NCBI RefSeq assembly: GCF_014656055.1
Contig: NZ_BNBR01000004.1
Span: forward strand, 387,081 to 451,080
DNA from: Streptomyces griseosporeus
GTDB taxonomy: Bacteria; Actinomycetota; Actinomycetes; Streptomycetales; Streptomycetaceae
Direction of reading: 5' to 3'
Length of the DNA stretch: 64,000 nt
Below, one piece after another: positions 17,513-27,029 of the stretch. The notes under the pieces are model-generated. The model did no database searches, was not told the origin of the DNA, and saw only the letters and a program-made list of their open reading frames with translations. The position numbers and the translations under genes are program-made. Every line of letters starts with the position of its first letter. The first letter of the stretch is position 1.

Positions 17513-20386
17513 TCACCGCGCATCCCCCGCCCGCAGCTCCCGTACCGCCCCCCTGCGCCCCACCCACCACGCCTGGATGGCCGCCACCGTCACCGTCGCC
17601 GTGAGGACCGCGAGTGCCGGGAGGGTCAGGGACAGGGGGTCCGTGGAGAGGGCGGTGGGGGCTTCCGTGGGGGCGGGGGCCGTGGCCAGGGCGATCGTCG
17701 TGAGGTCGATGCCGGGGGAGAGGAGACGGATCGTGGCCCAGCCGGTCAGCGTGCCGCCCGCCGCGGCGAGGGCGGACTGGGGCAGGGACTCCAGGATGAG
17801 CAGGCGCCGGGACTCGCGGCGGGTGAGGCCCATCGTGCGGAGGCGGGCGAGCAGCGCGGCCCGTTCCGGGGCGGCGCGCAGCAGGGAGAGGAGGAGAGCG
17901 AGGACGGTGTACCCGGCGCCCGCGGCGACGGCCGCGCCGTAGATGTCCTCGGCGCCGGACTGGAGGGGCGAGTCGACGTAGTGGGCGCGTTCGGTGGAGC
18001 GCAGCTGGACGCCGAGGCCCGGCGCGGAGCCCGTCGCCCGGCGGAGGGCGTGCGCGGTCAGGCCGTCGCCGGTGACCAGCAGGGCCGTCGGCCGGGCCGC
18101 GTCCCCGCTCAGCCCGGCGCGGTCCACGACGAGGAAGTCGGCGCCGGCGACGGCGGGTGTGCGGTCCCGTACGGCGGTGATGCGGACGGTGGTCGCGCTG
18201 CCGTCCTCCAGACGGACGAGGAACGGCTGCCTGCCGTAGGTCGCGGCGACCGTCGGCGACGCCAGGGCCGGGAGCGGGGCGTCGGCCGCACGCGGACGCT
18301 TCAGTCCGGCCGCGTCGAACGCACCGAAGCCGGTGCGGGCGGTGAGACGGGCGTACCCGGCGGGGTCCACGCCCGCCAGCGGCACGGGTGCGTTGCCGTC
18401 GCCCGGTCGGGCCTGGTAGGCGAGGCTGACCGCTGCGACGTCCCGGACCCCGGCGAGGTGCCGTACCCGGTCCGGTGCCCGGGACGGCAGCGGGCCGCCG
18501 GACGCCTCGACGCGGGCGTCCGCGCCCACCGCGAGCAGCGCCGCACGGTCCCGGGCGGCGTCCACCCCGGCGAGGACCGACCCGCCGAACGCCGCGGTCG
18601 TCAGCGCGGTCAGCAGGGCCAGCAGCGGCAGCACGGCCGAGGCCGAGGTGCGGCCCGCGCGGGCCAGCGCGAGCGGGCCGACCACTCCGCGCAGCCGGCC
18701 CGCGGGACCGGCCAGCCGGCGCAGCGGCAGCGGGTACACACGGACCAGGACCAGCGCGGCGATCACCCCGACCAGCACTGGCGCCGCCGCGACCGGCCCG
18801 CCCGCCGAGCCGCCCTGCCGGCGCAGCATGACCACCGCGCCCACGGCCAGCACGAGCAGGGTGAGTTCGGCGACGGTGCGGCGCCGGGACGGCCGTACCG
18901 CCGTGACGTCCTGCCGGTCGGTGTGCACCGTCACGCGGCGGTGGGCGGCGAGTGCGCGCAGCGGCAGCGCGGCACAGGCGAGCAGGGTCACCGCGGCGGC
19001 GGCGACCAGCGCGGGCAGGAGCCGGCCGTCGGGGACGGCGAGCAGCGCGGCGGCCAGGCCGGCCGCGCCGGCCGGTACGGCCACGGTCGCCGTCTCCGCG
19101 AACAGGCGGCCGGTGAGGCCGGGCAGGGAGGCGCCGCGGGCGCGCAGCAGGGCGAGTTCGCCGCGGCGGCGGTCGGCGGCCAGGCCGCCCGCCATCACCA
19201 GCACCACCGCGGCGACCGTGCCCGCGCCCACCGCGGCGACGGCGACGAGCGGGCGGACGCCCGACCGCAGGCCGTCGTAGGAGGTGAAGACCTGGTCGAG
19301 TTCGGTGACGGTGCCGGCCTCCCAGCCGGCGGTCGCGCGCACCTGACGCAGTCCGGGGCCGCCCTCCAGGGAGGCCACCGCCGACTTCAGGCCCGCGAGG
19401 TCGCCGCCGCGCAGGGCGCCGGTGGCGGGGGCGATGTTCCAGAAGCGTTCCTTCGCCACCGGCAGGCCTAGCAGGGCCGGGCCCGCCTCCGGGGGGAGCA
19501 GCAGCGCGCCGACCCAGTACACGTCGCCCGGTTCGCCGCCCGCGAGGTGGTTGAGCGACGGGGCGCGCAGCAGGGGCTGGGTGGCCCACCAGGCGCGCTC
19601 GGGGGCGCGCGGGGTGACGATGCCGGTCACCCGCACGGTGAGCGGCCCAGCCAGCCGCGGGCTCGGGAAGTGGAGCACCGAACCGGGCCTGATGCGCAGC
19701 GCCTTGGCGGTCTCGGCGGTGACCGCGGCCTCCACCTCGGTCACGGACAGGGGCACGGCCCCCGGGGCGCGGGGGAGCCGGCCGGTCGTCGCGGTGACAT
19801 GGCCGGCGAGGTCGTGCTGCGCGGCCACGATCATCCGGACGGGCAGGCCGGAGGGCTGCGGCAGCCACGGCTCGGGCACGGCGAGGGGGTCGGTGGTGCG
19901 CACGCCGTACGTCGACTGGTCCCGGTCGGCGACGAGCGGCGCGCGGACCTGGGCGAGGATCTTCCGGTACTGCTCGCCGAGCAGGCCGGGCCGCACCGAC
20001 CGCACGACGTCCTCCGCCTGGTCGGCCTCGACGCGCGGGGGCGGGGCGTACACCTGCACGGTCGTACGGTCGGGGCGGGCCTGCTCGGCGGCGCGGGCGA
20101 GGGCGGTGTCCTCGTACCGGTCGACGGCGCGCGGCAGCGCGGCGGCCAGACACGCGGTCAGCGCGACGAGGAGGGCCAGCGCGCACGCGGCGACCGGAGC
20201 GGCCCGCAGCCGGGTACGGAGCCAGGGCGCGGGGATGCCATGCCCTCCCCGGACAGGGCTTGGCCCGGGAACGCCCCGCCCTCCCCGGCCAGGGCTCCCT
20301 CCCTCGTCACGGATGCCCACGCCCCGCAACCCGCGGATGCGCACGCCACGCCACCCGCGGATGCCCACGCCTCGCAACCCCCGCAC
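17513..20386 (-). CDS. FtsX-type ABC permease 2
   Basis: 957 residues. GTG 20386 is chosen because the end of the upstream permease provides GGGAGGGGAG just before it and the two genes nearly touch. The unusual N-terminus (about residues 1-28) is an Arg/Gly-rich 8-residue repeat. It is followed by a first membrane span (VAACALALLVALTACLAAAL), a long extracytoplasmic domain and clusters of spans in two FtsX modules, ending with a W-rich last helix. It should pair with the permease upstream and the ATPase downstream as a MacB-like or lipoprotein-type exporter. Substrate unknown. Confidence 0.85.
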   Translation of the reverse strand: MRGLRGVGIRGWRGVRIRGLRGVGIRDEGGSPGRGGRGVPGPSPVRGGHGIPAPWLRTRLRAAPVAACALALLVALTACLAAALPRAVDRYEDTALARAAEQARPDRTTVQVYAPPPRVEADQAEDVVRSVRPGLLGEQYRKILAQVRAPLVADRDQSTYGVRTTDPLAVPEPWLPQPSGLPVRMIVAAQHDLAGHVTATTGRLPRAPGAVPLSVTEVEAAVTAETAKALRIRPGSVLHFPSPRLAGPLTVRVTGIVTPRAPERAWWATQPLLRAPSLNHLAGGEPGDVYWVGALLLPPEAGPALLGLPVAKERFWNIAPATGALRGGDLAGLKSAVASLEGGPGLRQVRATAGWEAGTVTELDQVFTSYDGLRSGVRPLVAVAAVGAGTVAAVVLVMAGGLAADRRRGELALLRARGASLPGLTGRLFAETATVAVPAGAAGLAAALLAVPDGRLLPALVAAAAVTLLACAALPLRALAAHRRVTVHTDRQDVTAVRPSRRRTVAELTLLVLAVGAVVMLRRQGGSAGGPVAAAPVLVGVIAALVLVRVYPLPLRRLAGPAGRLRGVVGPLALARAGRTSASAVLPLLALLTALTTAAFGGSVLAGVDAARDRAALLAVGADARVEASGGPLPSRAPDRVRHLAGVRDVAAVSLAYQARPGDGNAPVPLAGVDPAGYARLTARTGFGAFDAAGLKRPRAADAPLPALASPTVAATYGRQPFLVRLEDGSATTVRITAVRDRTPAVAGADFLVVDRAGLSGDAARPTALLVTGDGLTAHALRRATGSAPGLGVQLRSTERAHYVDSPLQSGAEDIYGAAVAAGAGYTVLALLLSLLRAAPERAALLARLRTMGLTRRESRRLLILESLPQSALAAAGGTLTGWATIRLLSPGIDLTTIALATAPAPTEAPTALSTDPLSLTLPALAVLTATVTVAAIQAWWVGRRGAVRELRAGDAR
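20311..20382. repeat. 24-bp x 3 tandem repeat inside the permease 5' end
   Basis: Three imperfect 24-base units (consensus GGATGCCCACGCC.CGCAACCCGC on the plus strand) code in frame for repeats of the type RGLRGVGI at the start of the permease. Confidence 0.75.
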
Positions 20387-20387
20387 C

Positions 20388-23300
20388 TCACTCCCCTCCC
20401 TGTTCCCGCAGCGCCCTCGCCGGGTCCACCTGCCGCCGCGCCAGTACGGCGGTGACGGCGAGCGGCAGTGCGGCGACCGCCGTGAGCAGGACGGCCACCC
20501 GGCCCGCCGGCAGGACGACCAGGACGTCGGGGACGGGGCGGGTGGCCTCCGTGGTCAGCAGGATCAGCGGGATCACCGCCCGGGTCAGCAGGACGCCCAG
20601 CGCGCCGCCGACCGCGAGCGCCAGCGCGACCAGGACGCCGTGCTCGGCGGCGATCATGCGGGCGAGCCGGCGACGCCGGGCGCCGAGGGCGCGCAGCACC
20701 GCGAGTTCGGCGTCCCGTTCCCGCAGCGCACCGGCGGTGCTCACGGCGAACCCGACCGCGGCGAGCGCCGCCGCCACCCCGGCCGCCGCGGTGAACGCCG
20801 TCTCCGGGCCCGCCCCGAACGGGTCGTCCCGCAGCTGTCCGGCCAGCTCGTCGCGGACCAGCACCTGCCCCGGCTCCATGTCCGGCCAGGCCCGTACGAC
20901 CGCCGCCACCCTGGCCGGGTCGGCGGTGCGCAGCCACCACTCGGTGGGCGCGACGGCGGCGCCGTAGCGGTCCTGGAGGACGCGGTTGACCGCGCGGAGG
21001 TCCACCAGCAGCGCCCCGCCGGCCTCGGAGGCGGCGGGGACGCCCGGGGCGCCCGCGGTCGTGGGCAGTTCCCGGACCGCGCGCACGATCCGCACCGGCA
21101 CGGTCTCCCCGCCGAACGTCGCGTCCACCCGCTCCCCGACGCGCGCGCCCGCCGAGTCGAGGAAACGGTCGGTGGCCACGCCGGTCACCTCCGCCGCCCC
21201 GGGCCGTCCGGCCCGCAGCCGGACCGTCACCGTCCCGCTGGCCCAGGGGTCGTCCAGGGGGAGGAACCCGGTGCCGTACTCGACCGTCGGCGGCGCGGTC
21301 GAGGTCAGGCGCGCCCGGGTCGGCCGGCCTTTCCCGTCCGGGGAGAGGGAGCCGCCGTCGAGCCGGGAGACGACCGTCCAGGACGCGGGCAGCGGCAGCC
21401 GGCGCGCGGTGCCGTCGGCGGCTGTGGCGGTCAGCGCGTCGAGGGTGAGCCGGTGCCGCTCGCCCCGGCCGACCGGCTGCGGCAGCACCAGCTGGAGTCC
21501 GGTCAGGGTCAGCGGGCCGCGCAGGCCGCCGAGGCCGGGGGCGAGCGGGTGGGGGCGGCCGTCGGCGGGGAGCCGGCCGGCCGGCAGGTCGTAGGGGATG
21601 CCCCAGCGGTCCTGGAGCGTCAGCGTCACATCGGTGTCCGTCGGCGGTGTGCCGCCCGAGCCGCGCAGGGTCGCGGTCAGCCGCAGGGCGGCGGTGCCCG
21701 CGGGAACCGCCGCGCCGGCCGCGGTGCCCTTCGGGCCGAGCCCGGCCAGCAGCGGCCGTACCGGCTCGTCGGCGAGGTCGGGGCGCATCAGCAGCGCGTC
21801 CGCGGCGTGCGCGGTGTCCACGGCGAGGGCGGTGGCCTCGCGGTTCCCGGACAGTGGCAGCGAGGTGCGCAGCACGGGCGCCACCGCGTCGACGTGCGGG
21901 ACGGCCGCGAGCTGTTCGGTGCGGGCCGGGCCGCCCTGCCCGCCGGACGTGACGCGTACGGCCGTCCCGGCGCGGAAGTCCGCCTGGTCCTCCTGTGAGC
22001 GGTCCCAGGAGGCGCCCTGCCCGACAGCCAGCATGCCGAGCGCGACGGCGAGCACCAGCAGCAGCACCGGTCCGGCCTGCCGTGCCGGGCGGCGGCTGAA
22101 CTGCCAGCCCGCCAGGGCCGTCGTCAGCCCGCGCCCGCCGGCCGCCCGGCGCTCCGCGAGCCGCGCCGCCGGCGGCAGCAGCCGCAGCGTCACCACCGTG
22201 CCCGCGAGCAGCGCCAGCGCGGGCGCGGCGACCAGGAGCGGGTCGACGCCGAGGGCGCCGGTGCTGTCGTCGTTGACGGCGCTGCGGCTGTCCAGCTGCC
22301 AGTACGCCACCGCGGCCACCGCCAGCAGTCCGACGTCCGCCCCGGCCCGCACCGCGCCTGGCAGCGCACGCGCCCGGCCGACCCGCCAGCCGCTGCGGGT
22401 GAGCACGGGCACCGTCACCGCGAGCGCGCAGCCCAGCGCCGTACCGACCGTGACCAGCCACACGCCCGCGCCGCCCAGCGGCGGCACCTCCGGCCGCAGC
22501 CCGATCCGGGCGAGCGCGCCCTGCCCGGCCAGCAGCTTCGTCAGCGGCCCGGCGAGCGGCGGGGCGCACAGCACGGCCGGTACGGCGAGCAGCAGCGCCT
22601 CCAGCGCGGCCAGGCCCGCGATCCGCGCCCGGGACGCGCCGCGCGCCCGCAACAGCCGGGTCTCCGCGGTGCGTTCGGCGCTCAGCAGGCGGGCGACCAG
22701 CAGCAGCGCGCACGCCGCGAGCAGCACCAGCTGGAGCGCGACGATCAGCAGGGTCGAGCGGGAGACCAGCAGGGAGCGCTCGACGCGGTCCAGGACGTCG
22801 GGCAGCCCGGTCGTCGCGACCGTCGTGCCGCGCAGCGCGGACTGCTGCCGCAGGGAGGCCCCGCCGGTGCGGGCCGTCTCGCGCAGGGCGTCGATCCGGC
22901 CGGTGGTCAGCGCCGAGAAGTCGGCCGCGGCCAGCCATCCGGACTGGCCGGCGCTCACCCGGCCGCCGGTCAGCGCCCCGGCGTCGGTGAGCAGCGGGCC
23001 GTACGTCGTGAAGCCGGACTTCTTCACGCCGCGCCCGGCGAGGTCGTCCAGCCGCCAGTACGGGGCCGTGGTGTCGGCGGGCCGGTACACGCCGGTGATC
23101 TCCACCCGCACCGCCGGGCCGCCGAGCCGGTCGGCGAGGGTCAGCCGCGTCCCGGGCGCGAGGCGCAGCCGCTCGGCGGCGGCCCGGGGCAGCGCCACCT
23201 CGACGTCCGCCGTGCCGGGGCGCGGCAGCCGGCCCGACACCAGCCGCACCTGCGTGGGGTCGAGCGCCGCGAAGTGGGTGAGGTCCGGGTCCCCGGACCG

Positions 23301-23666
23301 GTGGCCGGGCAGCGCGTACGGCCCCGACCGCAGCAGTGTCCGCACGGTCACCGGCAGCCCGTCGAACGTCCTGCGCGCCTCCCGGCGTACGGCGCGGTCG
23401 GCGGCGGCGCGCTGCCCGGCCGGCACGTCGGCCTTGACGACCAGGGCGGTGTCGCCGGCGTTGCGCGGGTCGGCCAGGGCGTGCCGCAGCGCCGCGTCGC
23501 CGATCGCGCCCGTGTACGCGGTGAGCGTGGCGAGGACGGCCGTCGTCAGCAGGACGGTGAGCAGCGCGGCGGCCAGCAGCAGGCGGTGCGCCCGCGCGCG
23601 CAGCACGACGAAGCGTGCCAGTCCCCCGAACCCCGTCACCCGGCCCCCCGCCGTCGTCCCCCGCAC
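20388..23666 (-). CDS. FtsX-type ABC permease 1
   Basis: 1092 residues. It has an N-terminal span (LLLAAALLTVLLTTAVLATL), then a large extracytoplasmic domain, a block of spans near residues 290-480, a second external domain, and a final FtsX module containing RERDAELAVLRALGARRRRLAR, the cytoplasmic coupling motif. The last residues are ALREQGGE. It is first gene of the permease1-permease2-ATPase operon. It is duplicated in architecture with the next gene, as usual for these exporters. Substrate unknown. Confidence 0.85.
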   Translation of the reverse strand: MRGTTAGGRVTGFGGLARFVVLRARAHRLLLAAALLTVLLTTAVLATLTAYTGAIGDAALRHALADPRNAGDTALVVKADVPAGQRAAADRAVRREARRTFDGLPVTVRTLLRSGPYALPGHRSGDPDLTHFAALDPTQVRLVSGRLPRPGTADVEVALPRAAAERLRLAPGTRLTLADRLGGPAVRVEITGVYRPADTTAPYWRLDDLAGRGVKKSGFTTYGPLLTDAGALTGGRVSAGQSGWLAAADFSALTTGRIDALRETARTGGASLRQQSALRGTTVATTGLPDVLDRVERSLLVSRSTLLIVALQLVLLAACALLLVARLLSAERTAETRLLRARGASRARIAGLAALEALLLAVPAVLCAPPLAGPLTKLLAGQGALARIGLRPEVPPLGGAGVWLVTVGTALGCALAVTVPVLTRSGWRVGRARALPGAVRAGADVGLLAVAAVAYWQLDSRSAVNDDSTGALGVDPLLVAAPALALLAGTVVTLRLLPPAARLAERRAAGGRGLTTALAGWQFSRRPARQAGPVLLLVLAVALGMLAVGQGASWDRSQEDQADFRAGTAVRVTSGGQGGPARTEQLAAVPHVDAVAPVLRTSLPLSGNREATALAVDTAHAADALLMRPDLADEPVRPLLAGLGPKGTAAGAAVPAGTAALRLTATLRGSGGTPPTDTDVTLTLQDRWGIPYDLPAGRLPADGRPHPLAPGLGGLRGPLTLTGLQLVLPQPVGRGERHRLTLDALTATAADGTARRLPLPASWTVVSRLDGGSLSPDGKGRPTRARLTSTAPPTVEYGTGFLPLDDPWASGTVTVRLRAGRPGAAEVTGVATDRFLDSAGARVGERVDATFGGETVPVRIVRAVRELPTTAGAPGVPAASEAGGALLVDLRAVNRVLQDRYGAAVAPTEWWLRTADPARVAAVVRAWPDMEPGQVLVRDELAGQLRDDPFGAGPETAFTAAAGVAAALAAVGFAVSTAGALRERDAELAVLRALGARRRRLARMIAAEHGVLVALALAVGGALGVLLTRAVIPLILLTTEATRPVPDVLVVLPAGRVAVLLTAVAALPLAVTAVLARRQVDPARALREQGGE

Positions 23667-23877
23667 TCCTGTCGCACGCCTGCCGTACGCGCCCCCGTGG
23701 GTCCGCCGCGTGCCCGCGTTGTCCAGACCTGTCGGCGATGGTGTCAGAGGGCGAGGGGCGCGGGTAAGCGGTTGTGGACCGGGCTTGACCGGATCGTGAC
23801 CGGATTCCGGGGCACTGCGACCGGAATGCGGCGCTCAGGGGCTGGCAGTGGCTGTCAGCGGCTGTCAGCGGCGGGGC

Positions 23878-24291
23878 TCAGCCGGGGGTGTTCACCATCG
23901 AGGCCGCCGCGTACGTCAGGTAGTTCCACAGCGTGCGCTCGTGCTCCTCGGACAGCCCCAGCTCCTCGACGGCGACCCGCATGTGCTGCAGCCACGCGTC
24001 GTGCGCGGCCCGGTCGACGGTGAAGGGGGCGTGCCGCATCCGCAGGCGGGGGTGGCCGCGGTTCTCGCTGTAGGTGGTGGGGCCGCCCCAGTACTGGATG
24101 AGGAACAGGGTCAGCCGCTCCTCGGCCGGGCCCAGGTCCTCCTCCGGGTACATCGGCCGCAGCAGCGGGTCCTCGGCGACTCCCTGGTAGAAACGGTGGA
24201 CGAGCCGGCGGAAGGTCTCCTCCCCGCCGACCTGCTCGTAGAAGGTCTGCTCCTGAAGCGTGCCGCGCCGAATCTCATTCACGTCCCCCAT
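23878..24291 (-). CDS. Group II truncated haemoglobin (GlbO type)
   Basis: About 137 residues from ATG 24291; a GTG four codons in is an alternative. It has a 2-on-2 globin fold: FYQGVAEDPLLRPMYPEEDL, an IQYWGGP segment with the group II Tyr/Trp, the proximal His in RLRMRHAPF, and Trp G8 in DAWLQHM. Such proteins bind oxygen or nitric oxide and protect against reactive nitrogen species. It is divergent from the methyltransferase at 24414 with a short shared promoter region. Confidence 0.92.
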   Translation of the reverse strand: MGDVNEIRRGTLQEQTFYEQVGGEETFRRLVHRFYQGVAEDPLLRPMYPEEDLGPAEERLTLFLIQYWGGPTTYSENRGHPRLRMRHAPFTVDRAAHDAWLQHMRVAVEELGLSEEHERTLWNYLTYAAASMVNTPG

Positions 24292-24413
24292 GGTCTCAGA
24301 CGCGCGGACGGAGGACCTGAGGCTTAGGACCTGCCTCGGAGGCGCGTGGACGCCGGGCACCGATGGCGGGCGCGGCACTCGCCTCGCGGCGCCGCGGGCA
24401 GCACAGTGGAGGC

Positions 24414-25403
24414 ATGGGCACGGACACGGCCGGCCGGGAGCTGGAGGACATCGCCGACGAGGCACGGGCGGAGCTGGTGCGCGCGATCGAGGCGAGCGGG
24501 GCCTTCGCCGGGGACCCGGCGTGGAAGGCGGCGTTCGCCGCGGTCCCGCGCCATCTGTTCGTGCCGTACTACTACGTGGCGGGCACCGCCGGATACGAAC
24601 GCCGCTGGGGCGAGCACCCCGACCCCGCCGCCCGCGAGCGCTGGGTGCGCGGCGCCTACGACGACACCCCGCTGGCCACCCGCATGCGCGACGGCGAGCT
24701 GCTCTCCTCCAGCAGCCAGCCGTCCCTGATGGCGATGATGCTGGCCGAGCTGGACGTCGAGGAGGGCCACCGGGTCCTGGAGATCGGCGCCGGCACCGGC
24801 TACAACGCGGCCCTGCTGGCGTACCGCCTGGGCGACGCGCAGGTCACCACCGTCGACCTCGACCCGGAGATCACCGAGTCCGCCCGCCGGCACCTCGACG
24901 CCGCCGGCTTCCACCCGGCCGTCGTCACGGGCGACGGGGCGCGCGGGGTGCCCGAGCACGCCCCCTACGACAGGATCATCGCCACCTGCAGGCTGCCGTC
25001 GATCCCGCACGCCTGGCTCGGCCAGTGCCGGCCCGGCGGCCGGATCCTGACGCCGTTCGCCACCGGCGTGGTGGTGCTGACGATGCGGGACGACGGGCAG
25101 GCGGAGGGACGGTTCCTGGCCACGCCCGCCTACTTCGTGCCGCTGCGCGGCGAGGGCCGGCCCGGGCGGGAGCCCCCGCACCTGGCGGGGCTGCCGCGCC
25201 GGGCCCGGGAGAGCGACCTGTTCCGTTTCCTGCTGGCGCTGACCCGCGGCAGCCTCGACCCGGAGGAGGCGCACGCGCTGTGGGAGCGGGAGGGCATGCC
25301 CTCCCGCGAGCGGTACGGCCTCACGGTCGCCGGCGGGCGCGAGTGGGCGTGGCTGGACGATCCGGAGGGGCCGTACGTGTGGCCCCTTCCGGAGTCCGGG
25401 TAG
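24414..25403 (+). CDS. Protein-L-isoaspartate-type methyltransferase (PCMT family)
   Basis: About 329 residues. ATG 24414 has GGAGG only one base upstream, so the start is uncertain; an in-frame ATG at 24363 lacks a site. The SAM-binding motif VLEIGAGTGYNAALL, then VTTVDLDPEI and a GDGARG loop are PCMT features, preceded by VPRHLFVPYYY and the SSSSQPSLMA substrate loop. It could repair isoaspartyl residues, or be one of the modified PCMT paralogues that methylate lanthipeptide-type peptides. No peptide precursor is nearby, so repair is the default call. Confidence 0.8.
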   Translation: MGTDTAGRELEDIADEARAELVRAIEASGAFAGDPAWKAAFAAVPRHLFVPYYYVAGTAGYERRWGEHPDPAARERWVRGAYDDTPLATRMRDGELLSSSSQPSLMAMMLAELDVEEGHRVLEIGAGTGYNAALLAYRLGDAQVTTVDLDPEITESARRHLDAAGFHPAVVTGDGARGVPEHAPYDRIIATCRLPSIPHAWLGQCRPGGRILTPFATGVVVLTMRDDGQAEGRFLATPAYFVPLRGEGRPGREPPHLAGLPRRARESDLFRFLLALTRGSLDPEEAHALWEREGMPSRERYGLTVAGGREWAWLDDPEGPYVWPLPESG

Positions 25404-25436
25404 GGCTTCTTCGGAGCGACAGCCGCCCGGCCGGGA

Positions 25437-26990
25437 TCAGCCGCGGCGGATCGTGATCGTCGTCCAGGCGCCCACGTGCACCCGGTCGCCGTCCTGGAGC
25501 GGCACCGGCACGAACGGCTGGATCGGCTCCTCGGAGCCGTTCACCGTGGTGCCGTTCGTCGAGTTCTGGTCGACGACCGCCCAGCTGCCGTCCGGCTGCT
25601 GCACCAGCACCGCGTGCTGGTGCGAGACGCCCGGGTCCTCCGGCGGGACCGACAGGTCGATGTCGGGCGTCTCGCCGGTGGAGTGCCGGCGACGGCCGAT
25701 GGTGACCTGGTTGCCGGTGAGCCGGCGCTGCTGCTCCGGCGAGTACGCGGGCAGGTTCAGGCCCGCGGCCTCCGGGCCGGAGCGCTGCATCATCGCCATG
25801 AAGTACTCGCGGTCCGGGCCGATGGTCGCCGTCCACGTCGCCGGCCCCTGCGGCTGCTGCGGGAACGCCTGGTGGGGCGCGGGCGGGGCCTGGGTGGCGC
25901 CGGGCTGCGGGTAGCCGTAGCCGCCGGGCGCACCGGGGCCGCCGGGGCCACCGGGTCCGCCCTGGCCGCCGGGGGTGTTCGACGGCGGGCTGATCACCCA
26001 GTCGTCCTCACCGCCGCCGAAGGACGGTCCGGACGGCGCCGGACGCTGCTGTTCCTGCGGGAAACCGTGCGGGGCACCCTGGCCGCCCGGCCCGGTCGGA
26101 CCGTTCGGCTGGTGGAACGCCTGCGGTGCGCCCGAGGTCGCCCCCGGACCGGCGGGCGGCGTCGGCCCGGGCGGCGGCGGGACCGGCCGCGAGGGGTCGG
26201 CACCGAAGGAAGGGGGACCGGAGGGGCCGGCCGGGCTGCCGGGGCCACCCGGAGCACCGGGGCCGCCGTACGGGCCGGGGCCGCCGGACGCGCCGGGGCC
26301 ACCAGGCCCGCCGGGACCGCCGAAGGGGCCGGGCCCGCCAGGCCCGCCGGGACCACCCGCACCCGGGAACGCGCCGGGACCGCCCGGACCGCCGGGACCA
26401 CCGGGGCCGCCCGGACCACCCTGGCCACCAGGACCGTTCGGCCCCCCGAAGGGACCGGGACCGCCGGGGCCGCCCTGGCCCGGCATCCCCGTCGGACCCT
26501 GCGGCTCGCCGCCGAACGGGCTCGGCGGGATCGGCTCGGCCGGGCGGTTGACCTGGCTCGGGCGCGAGTGCTGGTAGTCGAAGGCGTCACCGCCGCCGTA
26601 CGAGGGCCCCGGACCCTGCGGACCGGGACCGGGTCCCTGCGGGCCGGGGGCCTGCGGGAAGCGCGGCCCGGGACCGGGCGCCGTCGCCGACGGGCGCGGC
26701 GCGGCCGGGGTGTACGAGGTCGCCGTGTTGGTCAGGAAGTTCCACCGGCACTCCTCGCAGAACGGCGCACCGCCCTCACGGGGCGTACGGCACTGCGGGC
26801 ACAGCTCCGGCTCGGGTTCCGCGGCGGACGGGCGGCCGGGGCCGCCCGGAGCGGGCGGCGGGAAGCCGTAGCCACCGCCGGCCGGGGGCGGCGGAGGGGG
26901 CGGCGGAGGTACGGCACCGGCCATGCGGTGACCGCAGACCTCGCACCAGTCGTCGGAACCCGACTGGTGTCCGTTCGGGCAGGTCGGCAT
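25437..26990 (-). CDS. Zinc-ribbon/FHA phosphopeptide-binding protein
   Basis: 517 residues. Two zinc ribbons lie at the N-terminus (CPNG...CEVCG from residue 4, CPQC...CEEC near 65-84). About 300 residues follow of Gly/Pro-rich sequence with many GGPGGPG repeats, then a C-terminal FHA domain (about 420-515) with GRRRHS, SHQHAVL and NSTNGTTVNG, the residues that bind phosphothreonine. It is the last gene of the pknG operon. It probably reads phosphorylation by the kinase, playing the part GarA/OdhI plays elsewhere, though it lacks the GarA-type phospho-threonine motif at the N-terminus. Confidence 0.88.
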   Translation of the reverse strand: MPTCPNGHQSGSDDWCEVCGHRMAGAVPPPPPPPPPAGGGYGFPPPAPGGPGRPSAAEPEPELCPQCRTPREGGAPFCEECRWNFLTNTATSYTPAAPRPSATAPGPGPRFPQAPGPQGPGPGPQGPGPSYGGGDAFDYQHSRPSQVNRPAEPIPPSPFGGEPQGPTGMPGQGGPGGPGPFGGPNGPGGQGGPGGPGGPGGPGGPGAFPGAGGPGGPGGPGPFGGPGGPGGPGASGGPGPYGGPGAPGGPGSPAGPSGPPSFGADPSRPVPPPPGPTPPAGPGATSGAPQAFHQPNGPTGPGGQGAPHGFPQEQQRPAPSGPSFGGGEDDWVISPPSNTPGGQGGPGGPGGPGAPGGYGYPQPGATQAPPAPHQAFPQQPQGPATWTATIGPDREYFMAMMQRSGPEAAGLNLPAYSPEQQRRLTGNQVTIGRRRHSTGETPDIDLSVPPEDPGVSHQHAVLVQQPDGSWAVVDQNSTNGTTVNGSEEPIQPFVPVPLQDGDRVHVGAWTTITIRRG

Positions 26991-27029
26991 GTCGGCGCGT
27001 CCTTCCTCGTCCTTCTGGGCCTGGCGGCG

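Noticed and set aside
17201..23799. Long plus-strand frames opposite the two FtsX-type permeases
   Set aside because: Composition is Ser/Arg/Pro-rich without domains, while the minus strand encodes continuous membrane proteins with conserved motifs.
24414..25403. The PCMT-like methyltransferase as a lanthipeptide-modifying enzyme
   Set aside because: No precursor peptide or lanthipeptide synthetase gene is nearby.
26150..26480. Repetitive GGNCCNCCN sequence as a possible repeat array or CRISPR
   Set aside because: It is in-frame GGPGGPG coding sequence of the FHA protein; there are no spacers or regular direct repeats.
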